This document shows, piece after piece, positions 17,226-25,957 of a stretch of 25,957 bases of DNA. The translations under genes were made by a program, and so were the position numbers. The DNA is taken from the NCBI RefSeq assembly GCF_002812045.1, contig NZ_NPEG01000023.1, positions 1 to 25,957 of the forward strand, written 5' to 3'. This stretch comes from Leptospira haakeii. GTDB taxonomy: Bacteria; Spirochaetota; Leptospiria; Leptospirales; Leptospiraceae. The first letter of the stretch is position 1, and every line of letters begins with the position of its first letter. Below the pieces are notes generated by a model. That model worked only from the letters and a program-made list of their open reading frames with translations, was not told the DNA's origin and made no database searches.

Positions 17226-19181
17226 ATGATAAAAAGGCTGCCTGCAAACCTTAGGATAATTTTATTTTACTCTTTTTGTTTTTTAATCCTCTTAACCATT
17301 TTTAGATTCGCCCTACTCTTTATCTATCTTTCCAAACTGGAAAATTCTCCGATCAGCGAAGTGATCATTTCCTTTCTAATCGGAATACGTTTTGATCTAT
17401 GTGTAATTTCTATAGTATTAGGATTGTCTTGGATCTTATCTTCTTTTCACTACCCAAACCGCTGGAAAGTCTACAGATATATCTGGGGAATTTTACCGAT
17501 TCCGTTATTTCTATGGATGACCGGCCATTTGATCGGAGACACGATCTATTTCGGAGAAGCAGACAAACATCTTGGCTACGAAGGATTCGTATTCTTAGGA
17601 AAAGACCTACTCATCTTAATAGAAGCTGCAATCAAGAATGATACTTTAAAAATAATCCTTGGACTGATCGGGATATTCACCGGACTCCCTGCGCTAATTT
17701 ATCTTTTTATAAAGTACAATGGGTACCAGTATTCTTCCGAAAATAAGACCAAGGAATTGATACAAATCCCAATTTCAATAATCTTATTGCTTTTATTGTT
17801 TCGAGGAGGAGTCCAACCAAGGCCGTTGAGATCCACAGAAGCAATCCATTCAGAAAACCCGTTCTTAAACCAACTTCCATTGAACGGTGTATTCACTACG
17901 ATTATGGATCTAAAATCCAAATCGATTCTTCCTGAGTTACAAATGTCTAAAGAAGAATCGATCCGGATCGTACAAAATGAAATCGATTATCCGGGTGCAA
18001 AGTTTATAGATCCTGAATATCCACTCTTACGAGAAACTTTAGAAACCAGAAAGGAAACTCCTCCTAATATAGTTCTCATTCTTCTGGAAAGCTGGACCGG
18101 AAAATTCCTGAAACCGAACGGGGATGGAATTGTAGAAGGAAAAGAACTCGCTCCTAATTTTAATTCTCTAATTAAAGAAGGTAGGTACTTCCCTAGATTT
18201 TTCGCGACCGGGGGAAGAACTGTAAACGGATTAATGTCAGTTCTCACTGGAATCCCGGATCGACCTGGAATAACGGTTGTTAGAACCCATCAAGTGCTTG
18301 GAAATTTCGGCGGACTTGGATCCTTACTGAAAACCTTAGGATATTCCACATACTTTGTTCATGGTGGAGATGTAGGGTTCGATAATATGAGTTTTCTTTT
18401 TCCTCATTGGGGTTTCGATACAATCATAGGAAAAGAGGAGATCGAAAAAACTGGAAAATATAAATCGGGTGCCTGGGGATTTTATGATGGAGATGTATTA
18501 GAAGAGCTTCATGCAACCATTTCAAATGCAAAACAACCTTTTGCAGCAGTCAGTCTGACTCTAACCACTCATTATCCCTATCAGGTGCCTGAAACCGGAA
18601 AAAACCCTTATCCGGAAACTATGAAGGATTCAGACTATTTTAATACCTATTCCTATTCAGACGAATCCATCGGCAAATTTATGGAGAAGGCAAAAAGATC
18701 TCCATATTTTCAAAATACCATATTTATATTCGTAGCAGATCATACACATCATAGGGACCTAAATCCATTCGAAGATCGTAATATTCCACTCTTGATCTAT
18801 TCTCCCAAGTATATAAAACCTGGATTGGATCCAAAAATTTCCTCTCAATTAGATGTGATCCCAACTATCCTAGGGCTTGTAGGCAAAAAGGTCCAATTTT
18901 CTGCTTTCGGCAAGGACCTACTTTCTAATTCCATAGAATCTAAAACCGACAGTTCTTATTTTGCATTTTCGAGTGTGATCGGCTGGATAGAGAATGATTA
19001 TGCTCTTTATAGATCCACAGAAGGTGAACTCAGAGAAGCTTATCCTATGCCTTGGAGCGAGAACAAATCCAAGTGCGCCTCGATCAAGGAAACCTGCGAT
19101 AAGTATGAGCAGAAAGCAAAGGCATTCTTGAATCTGAGCTATGAACTTTTGAATACAAATCGGATCTTTCCTGAGAAATGA
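17226..19181 (+). CDS. LtaS/OpgB-like membrane phosphotransferase (sulfatase fold)
   Basis: This 651-residue protein has about five membrane segments in its first 195 residues, then an extracytoplasmic alkaline-phosphatase-superfamily domain from about 280. Candidate metal and catalytic residues match the LtaS pattern: Glu in LILLESW (E288), nucleophile Thr in TGGRTVNGLMS (T332), and Asp-His in FVADHTHH (505-506), with H449 in LTTHYPY. LtaS and OpgB move glycerol-phosphate from phosphatidylglycerol onto polymers or glucans. In a diderm spirochaete an envelope phosphoglycerol or phosphoethanolamine transferase is more likely than a true teichoic acid synthase (inference). It starts 2 bases after feoB. 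No clear terminator follows; only a weak AAGGG/CCCTT hairpin lies near 19238-19251. Confidence 0.88.
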   Translation: MIKRLPANLRIILFYSFCFLILLTIFRFALLFIYLSKLENSPISEVIISFLIGIRFDLCVISIVLGLSWILSSFHYPNRWKVYRYIWGILPIPLFLWMTGHLIGDTIYFGEADKHLGYEGFVFLGKDLLILIEAAIKNDTLKIILGLIGIFTGLPALIYLFIKYNGYQYSSENKTKELIQIPISIILLLLLFRGGVQPRPLRSTEAIHSENPFLNQLPLNGVFTTIMDLKSKSILPELQMSKEESIRIVQNEIDYPGAKFIDPEYPLLRETLETRKETPPNIVLILLESWTGKFLKPNGDGIVEGKELAPNFNSLIKEGRYFPRFFATGGRTVNGLMSVLTGIPDRPGITVVRTHQVLGNFGGLGSLLKTLGYSTYFVHGGDVGFDNMSFLFPHWGFDTIIGKEEIEKTGKYKSGAWGFYDGDVLEELHATISNAKQPFAAVSLTLTTHYPYQVPETGKNPYPETMKDSDYFNTYSYSDESIGKFMEKAKRSPYFQNTIFIFVADHTHHRDLNPFEDRNIPLLIYSPKYIKPGLDPKISSQLDVIPTILGLVGKKVQFSAFGKDLLSNSIESKTDSSYFAFSSVIGWIENDYALYRSTEGELREAYPMPWSENKSKCASIKETCDKYEQKAKAFLNLSYELLNTNRIFPEK

Positions 19182-19268
19182 ATTTTTAGATCTGAGAAAT
19201 CCTTCCCTTTCCGACCAGGGATTCCGATCCTAGTCTTAAGGGATCACCCTTTCATTTCAGGAGAAAGA

Positions 19269-20282
19269 ATGTCTTTTTCGAAAAGTTTTCGTTTGGAAGA
19301 AAAATGGGAGATCGGCCCCGATTCTTCCCCGTTTATAATCGCTGAGATCGGATTGAATCATAACGCAGATCTGGAATTAGGAAAGAAGACCATTCAGGCT
19401 GCAAAAAAAGCGGGGGCGAATGCGGTAAAATTCCAGACCTATAAAACTGAAAATTTTCTAGATACCAAAAATCCTAAAGCGAACGTTTTGGTAGATATTT
19501 TCCAGACTTACGAACTTTCAGAAAAACTACATATTGAGTTCCAAAAAACAGCTAAGGAAGAAGGTCTTTTTTTCTTCTCCACTCCTTTGGATACAGCGAG
19601 TGTAGATCTTTTAGTAAAGTTAGGAGTCAAAGCTCTTAAGATTGCGAGTGGGGATATCGTAAACAAACAACTTTTGCAAAAATGTGCAGGAACAGGACTC
19701 CCTTTATTTTTATCCAGCGGTGCCGCAGAAGGTTTCGAAGTCATTCGCGCATTAGAACTTCTGGAAGCGGAAAAAGTAAAAGATATAGTATTATTCCATT
19801 GTGTTTCTCTTTACCCTACTCCTCCGGAAAAAGCAAATTTACAAACTTTAGAATATTATAAAAATATATTTAATGGCCCTCTAGGTTTCTCAGACCATAC
19901 TGCAGGAAGTTTAGCAGGAGCATTAGCAGTATCACTCGGTGCAAACGTTTTAGAAAAACATTTTACTCTAGATAAAACGCTCCCCGGTCCGGATCATACT
20001 ATTTCGGTAGACCCTACCGAACTAAAATCTTATGTAGAAAATGCAAGGCTCGCATTTCAAATGAAAGGAGAAAAGAAGAAGGTAGTACAACCTCAGGAAG
20101 CAGGTGGGAGATTTTTCGGAAGAAGAGGATTATACGCAGACCAACACGGAAATCCTATCTCACTTCGCCCTGATCTAAGCCAAGAAGATAAAAGGTATTT
20201 TGATTCTTGGAAGTTAGATGAAGCAAATTCCCTCGTCAAACAAGGCAAGGGTCCAAAACCGGGAGAATCCTTTTTATCTTAA
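19269..20282 (+). CDS. N-acetylneuraminate synthase family enzyme
   Basis: This 337-residue enzyme of the NeuB/SpsE family condenses phosphoenolpyruvate with an amino sugar to form a nonulosonic acid. Visible are IAEIGLNHNADL (24-35), AVKFQTYKTENF, FFSTPLD, ALKIASGDI, LSSGAA, CVSLYPTPPEKANL, and the two metal histidines in GFSDHT (H210) and EKHFTLDKTLPGPDH (H231). The C-terminal domain is short and divergent: it keeps RRGLYAD but not a full antifreeze-like (SAF) module. A strong AGGAGA lies five bases before ATG. No NeuA- or NeuC-type partner is in the window, so the exact sugar product cannot be stated. The M23 peptidase gene follows after one base. Confidence 0.88.
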   Translation: MSFSKSFRLEEKWEIGPDSSPFIIAEIGLNHNADLELGKKTIQAAKKAGANAVKFQTYKTENFLDTKNPKANVLVDIFQTYELSEKLHIEFQKTAKEEGLFFFSTPLDTASVDLLVKLGVKALKIASGDIVNKQLLQKCAGTGLPLFLSSGAAEGFEVIRALELLEAEKVKDIVLFHCVSLYPTPPEKANLQTLEYYKNIFNGPLGFSDHTAGSLAGALAVSLGANVLEKHFTLDKTLPGPDHTISVDPTELKSYVENARLAFQMKGEKKKVVQPQEAGGRFFGRRGLYADQHGNPISLRPDLSQEDKRYFDSWKLDEANSLVKQGKGPKPGESFLS

Positions 20283-20283
20283 T

Positions 20284-21390
20284 ATGATCCGAAAAATCTG
20301 TCTTTTATTTGTGGCTCTTTCTTTCGGTATATCTGCAGCACCTAAGTCCTATGGATCCTTAGGCTCCGAAGTGGATTTTTTAGATTTCGGAAAAGTGATC
20401 GTGGCTCCCTTTTCCTATTCAGTATCTTCTTCTTACGATGAAGAATACGGTGCATTCAATCTATTCGATTCTAATCCTAAATCTTATTGGTATTCTTCCG
20501 GAGAGAATAAACCGGAATGGATTATTGTGGATTTCGGCTCTAAAAGACTGATCAATTCTATAGAAATACTAGTGCCAATGTTTCGAGGTAAAAGAGCCAC
20601 AGAGGAATATGAGATACAGGTTCTTCACCAAGAAAACTGGAAAACTATTTTTAGGAACGATAAAGTCGATTTAATCAATCAACATAATCTTCCACCTATC
20701 GATGCATCCATTCTTAGATTATATTTTCCGAAAAAAGAAGAAAAGAGTATAGTAATTGGTGAATTTAAGATTTTACTGAATGGTACTGTCCTTAATTCAG
20801 TTTCTAATAGATTCACCGGATATCAATACCCGGTTCCGGACGGACTTCTTCCTGAAAAAGATTACCAACTCCCAGGAGCGCCCAGAGAATATAGGAATGG
20901 GATCCACAAAGGATTAGATATTTATTATAAAAGAGAAAAGATAGGGCCGCCTAGACGTTTGACCTTCCAGGACGTTTTGGTTTCTCCTGCTGATGGAACG
21001 ATTATCCGTGCAGACCTAGATTATTCTCCTATGACACTTTCAGAATTCCAAAAGTATTCCGCATTGGCACAGAAAAACGGCGTCACTTATGTAGAGAAAG
21101 ATTTTGGGGGCAGACAGGTTTGGATTGATCATGGAAACGGAGTTATGACCTCTTTCAATCATCTTTCCTCCATCAAAAGGGGGATCAAACCTGGTGCAAA
21201 AGTAAAATCAGGCGATGAGATCGGTAACGTAGGAAACTCAGGTTTAATGGGAGAAGCAAAGGGAAACGACGAAAACATCCATTTACATTTCGAGATCTGG
21301 GTGGACGGAGAATATCTGGGTGCGGGAGTTCCAACTAACCAGATCCGAAAGCTTCTACAGTTTTTCTTTTCTAAATCGAATCTGAATTAA
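20284..21390 (+). CDS. Exported M23 peptidase with discoidin-like domain
   Basis: This 368-residue protein begins with a signal peptide (MIRKICLLFVALSFGISA, cleavage near 18-20). Residues about 45-170 look like an F5/8 (discoidin) carbohydrate-binding domain, with FNLFDSNPKSYWYSSG and WIIVDFGSKRLINSIEI. Residues about 205-350 are an M23/LytM metallopeptidase with HKGLD (H208, D212) and HLHFE (H333, H335), so the zinc site is intact and it may cut peptidoglycan cross-links. An insert of about 50 residues separates the first zinc motif from WIDHGNG. The frame is open further upstream inside the synthase gene, but the ATG at 20284 begins the signal peptide. It has no ribosome site of its own and is probably coupled to the synthase. 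Confidence 0.9.
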   Translation: MIRKICLLFVALSFGISAAPKSYGSLGSEVDFLDFGKVIVAPFSYSVSSSYDEEYGAFNLFDSNPKSYWYSSGENKPEWIIVDFGSKRLINSIEILVPMFRGKRATEEYEIQVLHQENWKTIFRNDKVDLINQHNLPPIDASILRLYFPKKEEKSIVIGEFKILLNGTVLNSVSNRFTGYQYPVPDGLLPEKDYQLPGAPREYRNGIHKGLDIYYKREKIGPPRRLTFQDVLVSPADGTIIRADLDYSPMTLSEFQKYSALAQKNGVTYVEKDFGGRQVWIDHGNGVMTSFNHLSSIKRGIKPGAKVKSGDEIGNVGNSGLMGEAKGNDENIHLHFEIWVDGEYLGAGVPTNQIRKLLQFFFSKSNLN

Positions 21391-21403
21391 GATAGGCGTT
21401 TAT

Positions 21404-21486
21404 CCGAAGTTAAGCGAAATGTTCGAGTTCTAAGAAACTTTCCCAGAACAAAACATAGAGGGCACGGCATTTTCATCTAACTTCGG
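21404..21486. repeat. Wide inverted repeat at convergent gene ends
   Basis: CCGAAGTTA (21404-21412) and TAACTTCGG (21478-21486) are perfect 9-base inverted copies separated by 65 bases. The right arm lies in the last codons of the two-cysteine repeat gene. A small stem GTTCT/AGAAC (21427-21431, 21445-21449) sits between them. It may be a weak bidirectional end structure, but the wide spacing makes a functional hairpin uncertain. Confidence 0.35.
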
Positions 21487-21754
21487 TCCTACATTTATTC
21501 TTAAGATCGTTATCACGAATACGACCGCAATAACTTGAACTTTTTTCAACCCGAGCTCTACACAAATTTTTCTGATCTTCGTTCCGAATACGACCACAAT
21601 AGCTCGAACTTTGTTCGGCCTGAGCCAAACACATATTTTTCAGATCACTATCACGTATATAACCACATTTGCCTGAACTTTGTGCATTGAGATCGACCGA
21701 CAAAATCATGATAATAGTACTAATTAAAAGAAGATGGAAACTTTTATAATTCAT
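21473..21754 (-). CDS. Secreted small protein with three two-cysteine repeats
   Basis: This 93-residue protein has a signal peptide (MNYKSFHLLLISTIIMILSVDLNA, cleavage after about 24) followed by three tandem repeats of 23, 23 and 22 residues. Each fits SS-x-x-C-G-x-I-R-x-x-D-x-K-N-x-C, so the mature protein is essentially repeats with six cysteines. Each unit is probably a short helix closed by one disulfide (inference). I recall loosely similar Cys-x-x-Ile-x-Asp-x-Asp repeats in small bacterial proteins but cannot name a family. A TAGGTAGA site precedes ATG. It lies 23 bases downstream of the DUF4349 gene, so the two are probably co-transcribed, and it converges with the M23 peptidase gene. 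Function unknown. Confidence 0.85.
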   Translation of the reverse strand: MNYKSFHLLLISTIIMILSVDLNAQSSGKCGYIRDSDLKNMCLAQAEQSSSYCGRIRNEDQKNLCRARVEKSSSYCGRIRDNDLKNKCRTEVR

Positions 21755-21777
21755 AGAAACGTCTACCTAATCAAATT

Positions 21778-22659
21778 TTATAGAATCCCTTTAGATTTCA
21801 GGTATGAAAGAATTTTCGTACCGAAAAACCAAGTGATCCAACCGCTTACAGCAGCAAATGTATATAGAAAGGAAAATAATAAGCCGTATTTGATAGTCCA
21901 CTCTAAAGATATTTTACATTTTTTTAAAAAAGTAATAAATCCGCTGGAGACCGCACCCGTTTCTTTTAAGGTAAATTTAATCGTGCAGAATTCATTCTCC
22001 TGATCAAACTCGCCTAACTTTACGCCTAAGTCCTGGATTTTGCCTTCTATCTCTAAAATTTCTTTTTCAAGAGAGATTAATTCTTCTATTTTACCGTTTC
22101 TACCTTTTAAATTTAAAAGCCCTGCTTTAGATTTTTCCAAGGAAATTCGAGTCGCAGTGATGTTTTTGTACTCGTTTGTTTTATCAGTTTTATTCACGGA
22201 AATTGAATCTATAACACCTATGGATTGGATAGATTCTACCATAGAGTCGAACTTGTCCGGGTTTACACCTATACCCAACTGCAATGTTCTTTTGCCTACA
22301 AGTCCGGATCTTTGTTCGTATTGGATGACTCCTTTTGCATCCTCTACCATCTTGCGGGTTTTCTTTTCGTTTTCATCAAACTCGGATGTTTTGGAAGAAA
22401 CTGCTGCGACCTTCTCATATTTTTGAGAAGATGCAGAAATAGGAGCCTTATCCTGTGGAGCATAAAACTTTTCGGATGCATAGTTCTTACGCCCATAATC
22501 GAAATTAATGGATGAACCTTGTTCTTGGTTTACGATGTTTGTTTCAGGACCAACCGCATAACTGTAGATAAGTCTGATTATAAATAAAAATGCAAAAATT
22601 CCCGCAAATACGAGCGAAAACTTTTTAATAAACTTAGAAACGCCTCTGAACTGTTCCAT
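21778..22659 (-). CDS. DUF4349 membrane protein
   Basis: This 293-residue protein has an N-terminal membrane anchor (about 14-34), a low-complexity linker (about 35-100), a DUF4349-like domain (about 109-250) and a second membrane segment near 254-278. The domain shows the usual ferredoxin-like strand pattern, TLQLGIGVNPDKFDSMVESI and GVIDSISVNKTDKT, then YKNITATRISLEKSKAGL and a coiled coil (EELISLEKEILEIEGKIQDL). Residues between the anchors should be outside the cytoplasmic membrane. The biochemical role of DUF4349 is not established; some members resemble anti-sigma or stress-related envelope proteins. AGGG lies just before ATG. It is upstream of, and probably co-transcribed with, the two-cysteine repeat gene. 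Confidence 0.85.
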   Translation of the reverse strand: MEQFRGVSKFIKKFSLVFAGIFAFLFIIRLIYSYAVGPETNIVNQEQGSSINFDYGRKNYASEKFYAPQDKAPISASSQKYEKVAAVSSKTSEFDENEKKTRKMVEDAKGVIQYEQRSGLVGKRTLQLGIGVNPDKFDSMVESIQSIGVIDSISVNKTDKTNEYKNITATRISLEKSKAGLLNLKGRNGKIEELISLEKEILEIEGKIQDLGVKLGEFDQENEFCTIKFTLKETGAVSSGFITFLKKCKISLEWTIKYGLLFSFLYTFAAVSGWITWFFGTKILSYLKSKGIL

Positions 22660-22689
22660 CCTACCCTACTTTTTGGTTGAAAAATTGAT

Positions 22690-23430
22690 TTATTGGACCT
22701 TCGTTCCCTCGGATCTGATCCTTTGTAATAGATCAGATTCCACAAGATTTCCGTTGTGAAGGCATTTTTTATAATAAGAATTTCGGATATGGACCTGTTC
22801 TTCCGTTGTTAAAGCCCAGTTCGGAATTTCTTTTCTCAGCCTAAATGCTAGGTGAGAGAGTACAATGGCAACCGTTACTGAAATATTATAACTTTCAGTA
22901 AAACCATACATGGGAAGTCTCAGGAATACGTCTGCTTCTCCCATTGAATAAGAAGATAGTCCTCTCTCTTCCGATCCGAATAATATGGCACTAGGTTTAT
23001 CTAAAGGTAAAGTATCCAATTCGTAAGAATTTTCTAATGTATGCGGAGAAGTCGCGATGATCCTGTAACCCTTCTCCTTCAAACCGCTTATACAATGTCT
23101 AGTATTATCGAAATTTGGCTTTTGGTATTTGTTAATTTTGATCCATTTTTGAGCACCTAGAGAAATTCCCTCATTAGGTTTATAGGAGTTTCTATTTTCT
23201 ACAACATGGATATCCGTTAGGCCTAAACATTCAGAAGTTCGCACTGGAGCACTAGCATTATAAGGTTGGAATATATCCTCCATCACAATTGTTAAGTACT
23301 TTGTACGAAAAGAAGCAACTTCTTGAATCTTAGAGACCTTGTCCGGTGATATTAAAGTTTTAAAATATTCTTCTAACCGGATTGCTTCCTCTAGATTTAT
23401 AAAATTTGAATGTTCTTGGGTGAGTTTCAT
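22690..23430 (-). CDS. SpoU/TrmH-family RNA 2'-O-methyltransferase
   Basis: This protein of about 246 residues is from the SPOUT (trefoil knot) methyltransferases. The motifs are clear: PYNASAPVRTSECLGLTDIH (about 57-75, motif 1 Asn and Arg), ILFGSEERGLS (about 149-159, motif 2) and LPMYGFTESYNISVTVAI (about 172-189, motif 3). It transfers a methyl group from S-adenosylmethionine to a ribose 2'-OH of tRNA or rRNA. It is closest in style to TrmH (tRNA Gm18), but the target is not certain. The frame also opens at a TTG at 23436; the ATG two codons later is preferred, although the ribosome site (AGGA) is far upstream for either. Codon content is AT-rich compared with fliF and feoB. Confidence 0.88.
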   Translation of the reverse strand: MKLTQEHSNFINLEEAIRLEEYFKTLISPDKVSKIQEVASFRTKYLTIVMEDIFQPYNASAPVRTSECLGLTDIHVVENRNSYKPNEGISLGAQKWIKINKYQKPNFDNTRHCISGLKEKGYRIIATSPHTLENSYELDTLPLDKPSAILFGSEERGLSSYSMGEADVFLRLPMYGFTESYNISVTVAIVLSHLAFRLRKEIPNWALTTEEQVHIRNSYYKKCLHNGNLVESDLLQRIRSEGTKVQ

Positions 23431-23616
23431 GTTCAATATGTTTTATTTCCTAGACAATTCCTGAGCAAAAAAGGAAGCAGATACGATTTACACTAAACAT
23501 TAATATAGTAATTATGTACAACAAGATTTAATTTTTGCCTCGAGGCCATTTCCGAAAGAGTTAATATAAAAAATCCGGAGAAAATAAAAAAATTCTAAAG
23601 TTTTTTTAAAAAGGGA

Positions 23617-23644
23617 TTGTACTTTGTTTCCGAAAATCTATTAT
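23617..23644 (+). promoter_or_regulatory. Possible housekeeping promoter for fliF-fliG
   Basis: TTGTAC (23617-23622) and TATTAT (23639-23644) are separated by 16 bases, about 30 bases before the fliF start. The -10 matches the sigma-70 consensus at five of six positions and the -35 at three. It is the best candidate in the 240-base gap between the methyltransferase and fliF. Confidence 0.3.
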
Positions 23645-23674
23645 GTCCCCTATCTTGTCCGGTGGTGAAGGAAA

Positions 23675-25374
<1,700 letters not shown>

Positions 25375-25375
<1 letters not shown>

Positions 25376-25957
25376 TGAGTATCCTGTCCGGAAAAAGAAA
25401 CCGGGCGGGACAGCTCCTCCGAATCCTGGGGGAGCATCTTCCCCCGGAAGTGTTTCGCCACCTTGGACCTCAGGACACGTCAAAACTTTTAGAAAGTTTT
25501 CACAAGTCCGGCAAAATAGAAGCGAAACAAGAAAGAGAACTTTTAGGCTCCTTCTTAGAAGGACTTTCCACGGTCCCAAAAGAAGGAATCGATCGAGACA
25601 CCTTGGCCTTAATCCAAGAACTCGAAAATATCCTGAAAGAGGATTTGGTTTCAGAACCGGAATGGTCGGAAGAACTCAAATCCTATACCAAGGAAGAACT
25701 TTCCAAGATCGTAGCAGGAGAATCCGCAGACAGAATAGCTCTCATCTTCTGCTACGCGGATCCGGATACTTCTGCCAGAGTGCTGGAAGAATTCCCCGAA
25801 GAGACCCAGGAAGAGATCCTACTTTCTATCCGAAATTTGGACCTTTCTTCTGCGGGACTTATGGACTCTTTGGAGAGGTTTTTGCCTGGCAAGGTTAATC
25901 GCGTTTTCGAGAAGTTCTCTTCTGAGTTTTTCATCCAGAGAGAGTTCGACTTCTGCG
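25375..25957 (+). CDS. fliG: Flagellar motor switch protein FliG, divergent (partial, end doubtful)
   Basis: The frame opens at the ATG overlapping the fliF stop and runs off the right edge (194 codons). The first residues, [20 protein letters not shown] then EVFRHLG, match the FliG N-terminal domain that binds the FliF tail. At about 116-155, [28 protein letters not shown] matches the FliG middle domain, but the usual EHPQ motif that contacts FliM is replaced by ESAD. From codon 168 onward (25877) the sequence is the reverse complement of fliF, so the last 27 residues are probably not genuine FliG. FliG is the rotor protein that links FliF to the switch and meets the stator. I am confident of FliG for residues 1-167 only. 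Confidence 0.85.
25877..25957 (-). repeat. Right arm of 81-base inverted repeat (antisense fliF)
   Basis: This is the reverse complement of 25240-25320, reaching the last base of the window and possibly continuing. It replaces the expected middle of fliG. The junction lies in a shared 7-base GGTTTTT, as expected for a microhomology-mediated fold-back or a chimeric read. Confidence 0.95.

Noticed and set aside
20218..20283. Upstream extension of the M23 peptidase into the synthase gene
   Set aside because: The extra residues would bury the signal peptide; the ATG at 20284 begins a clean export signal.
11276..21450. Shared 12-mer TTTCCCAGAACA in two intergenic regions (11276-11287 and 21439-21450)
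   Set aside because: In a window of this size chance 12-base matches are expected, and the surroundings do not align.
21480..21690. Tandem 69-base DNA periodicity that could suggest a CRISPR or minisatellite
   Set aside because: The period is 23 codons in a clean signal-peptide-bearing frame, copies differ at many bases and there are no unique spacers; it is a protein repeat.
23590..23625. Flagellar sigma-28 promoter (TAAAGTTT at 23596) before fliF
   Set aside because: The -35-like half is good but the matching -10 position reads GATTGTAC, which fits the consensus poorly.

Overview
The window reads as a piece of a Leptospira chromosome. This is inferred from gene content and protein style: spirochaete-type dCache chemoreceptors, a fliF-fliG flagellar pair, an ilvB-ilvN operon and a feoA-feoB pair, at roughly 40% G+C by eye. 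That is higher than I recall for L. interrogans, so an intermediate or saprophytic species is more likely; the species cannot be fixed from sequence alone. Genes are densely packed, mostly intact, and fall into short same-strand runs. No tRNA, rRNA, CRISPR array, insertion sequence or phage gene was seen, and no gene-free stretch exceeds 300 bases.

Layout. 1-3448 (minus): two tandem paralogous methyl-accepting chemotaxis proteins, the second cut by the left edge. 3513-3661: an intrinsic terminator and nested inverted repeats that end the ilv operon. 3675-5860 (minus): ilvB-ilvN, the first step of branched-chain amino acid synthesis. 6110-7228 (plus): a TPR protein meeting a metallophosphoesterase (7230-8189, minus) with one base between them. 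8288-10834 (plus): a third chemoreceptor with an unusual multi-pass N-terminus and an altered signalling tip, ending in two abutting hairpins. 10919-11191: a small orphan protein, followed by an inverted-repeat element built from 9-base units (11204-11330). 11349-13352 (minus): an orphan protein with a helicase-associated C-terminal domain but no helicase motor.

13547-19181 (plus): a tight run of ABC1/UbiB-like kinase, feoA, feoB and an LtaS/OpgB-like membrane phosphotransferase, with junctions from a 4-base overlap to a 3-base gap. This ties ferrous iron uptake to a lipid-associated kinase and an envelope-modifying enzyme. 19269-21390 (plus): a sialic-acid-synthase-family enzyme followed after one base by an exported discoidin-like plus M23 peptidase. 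21473-23430 (minus): an AT-richer block with a secreted protein of three 23-residue two-cysteine repeats, a DUF4349 membrane protein and a SpoU/TrmH-type RNA methyltransferase. 23675-end (plus): fliF and the start of a divergent fliG.

The strongest unexplained signal is at the right edge. The last 81 bases (25877-25957) are the reverse complement of 25240-25320 inside fliF, with one mismatch, so the end of the visible fliG is antisense fliF. The left edge also lies in an exact repeat (1-66 equals 2126-2191). Together these suggest that the window is a whole contig broken at repeats, and that the right end may be a fold-back chimera rather than native fliG. I did not find a clear new defence or mobile system. 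The most biologically interesting items are the two-cysteine repeat protein, the third chemoreceptor, and the kinase-Feo-phosphotransferase operon.
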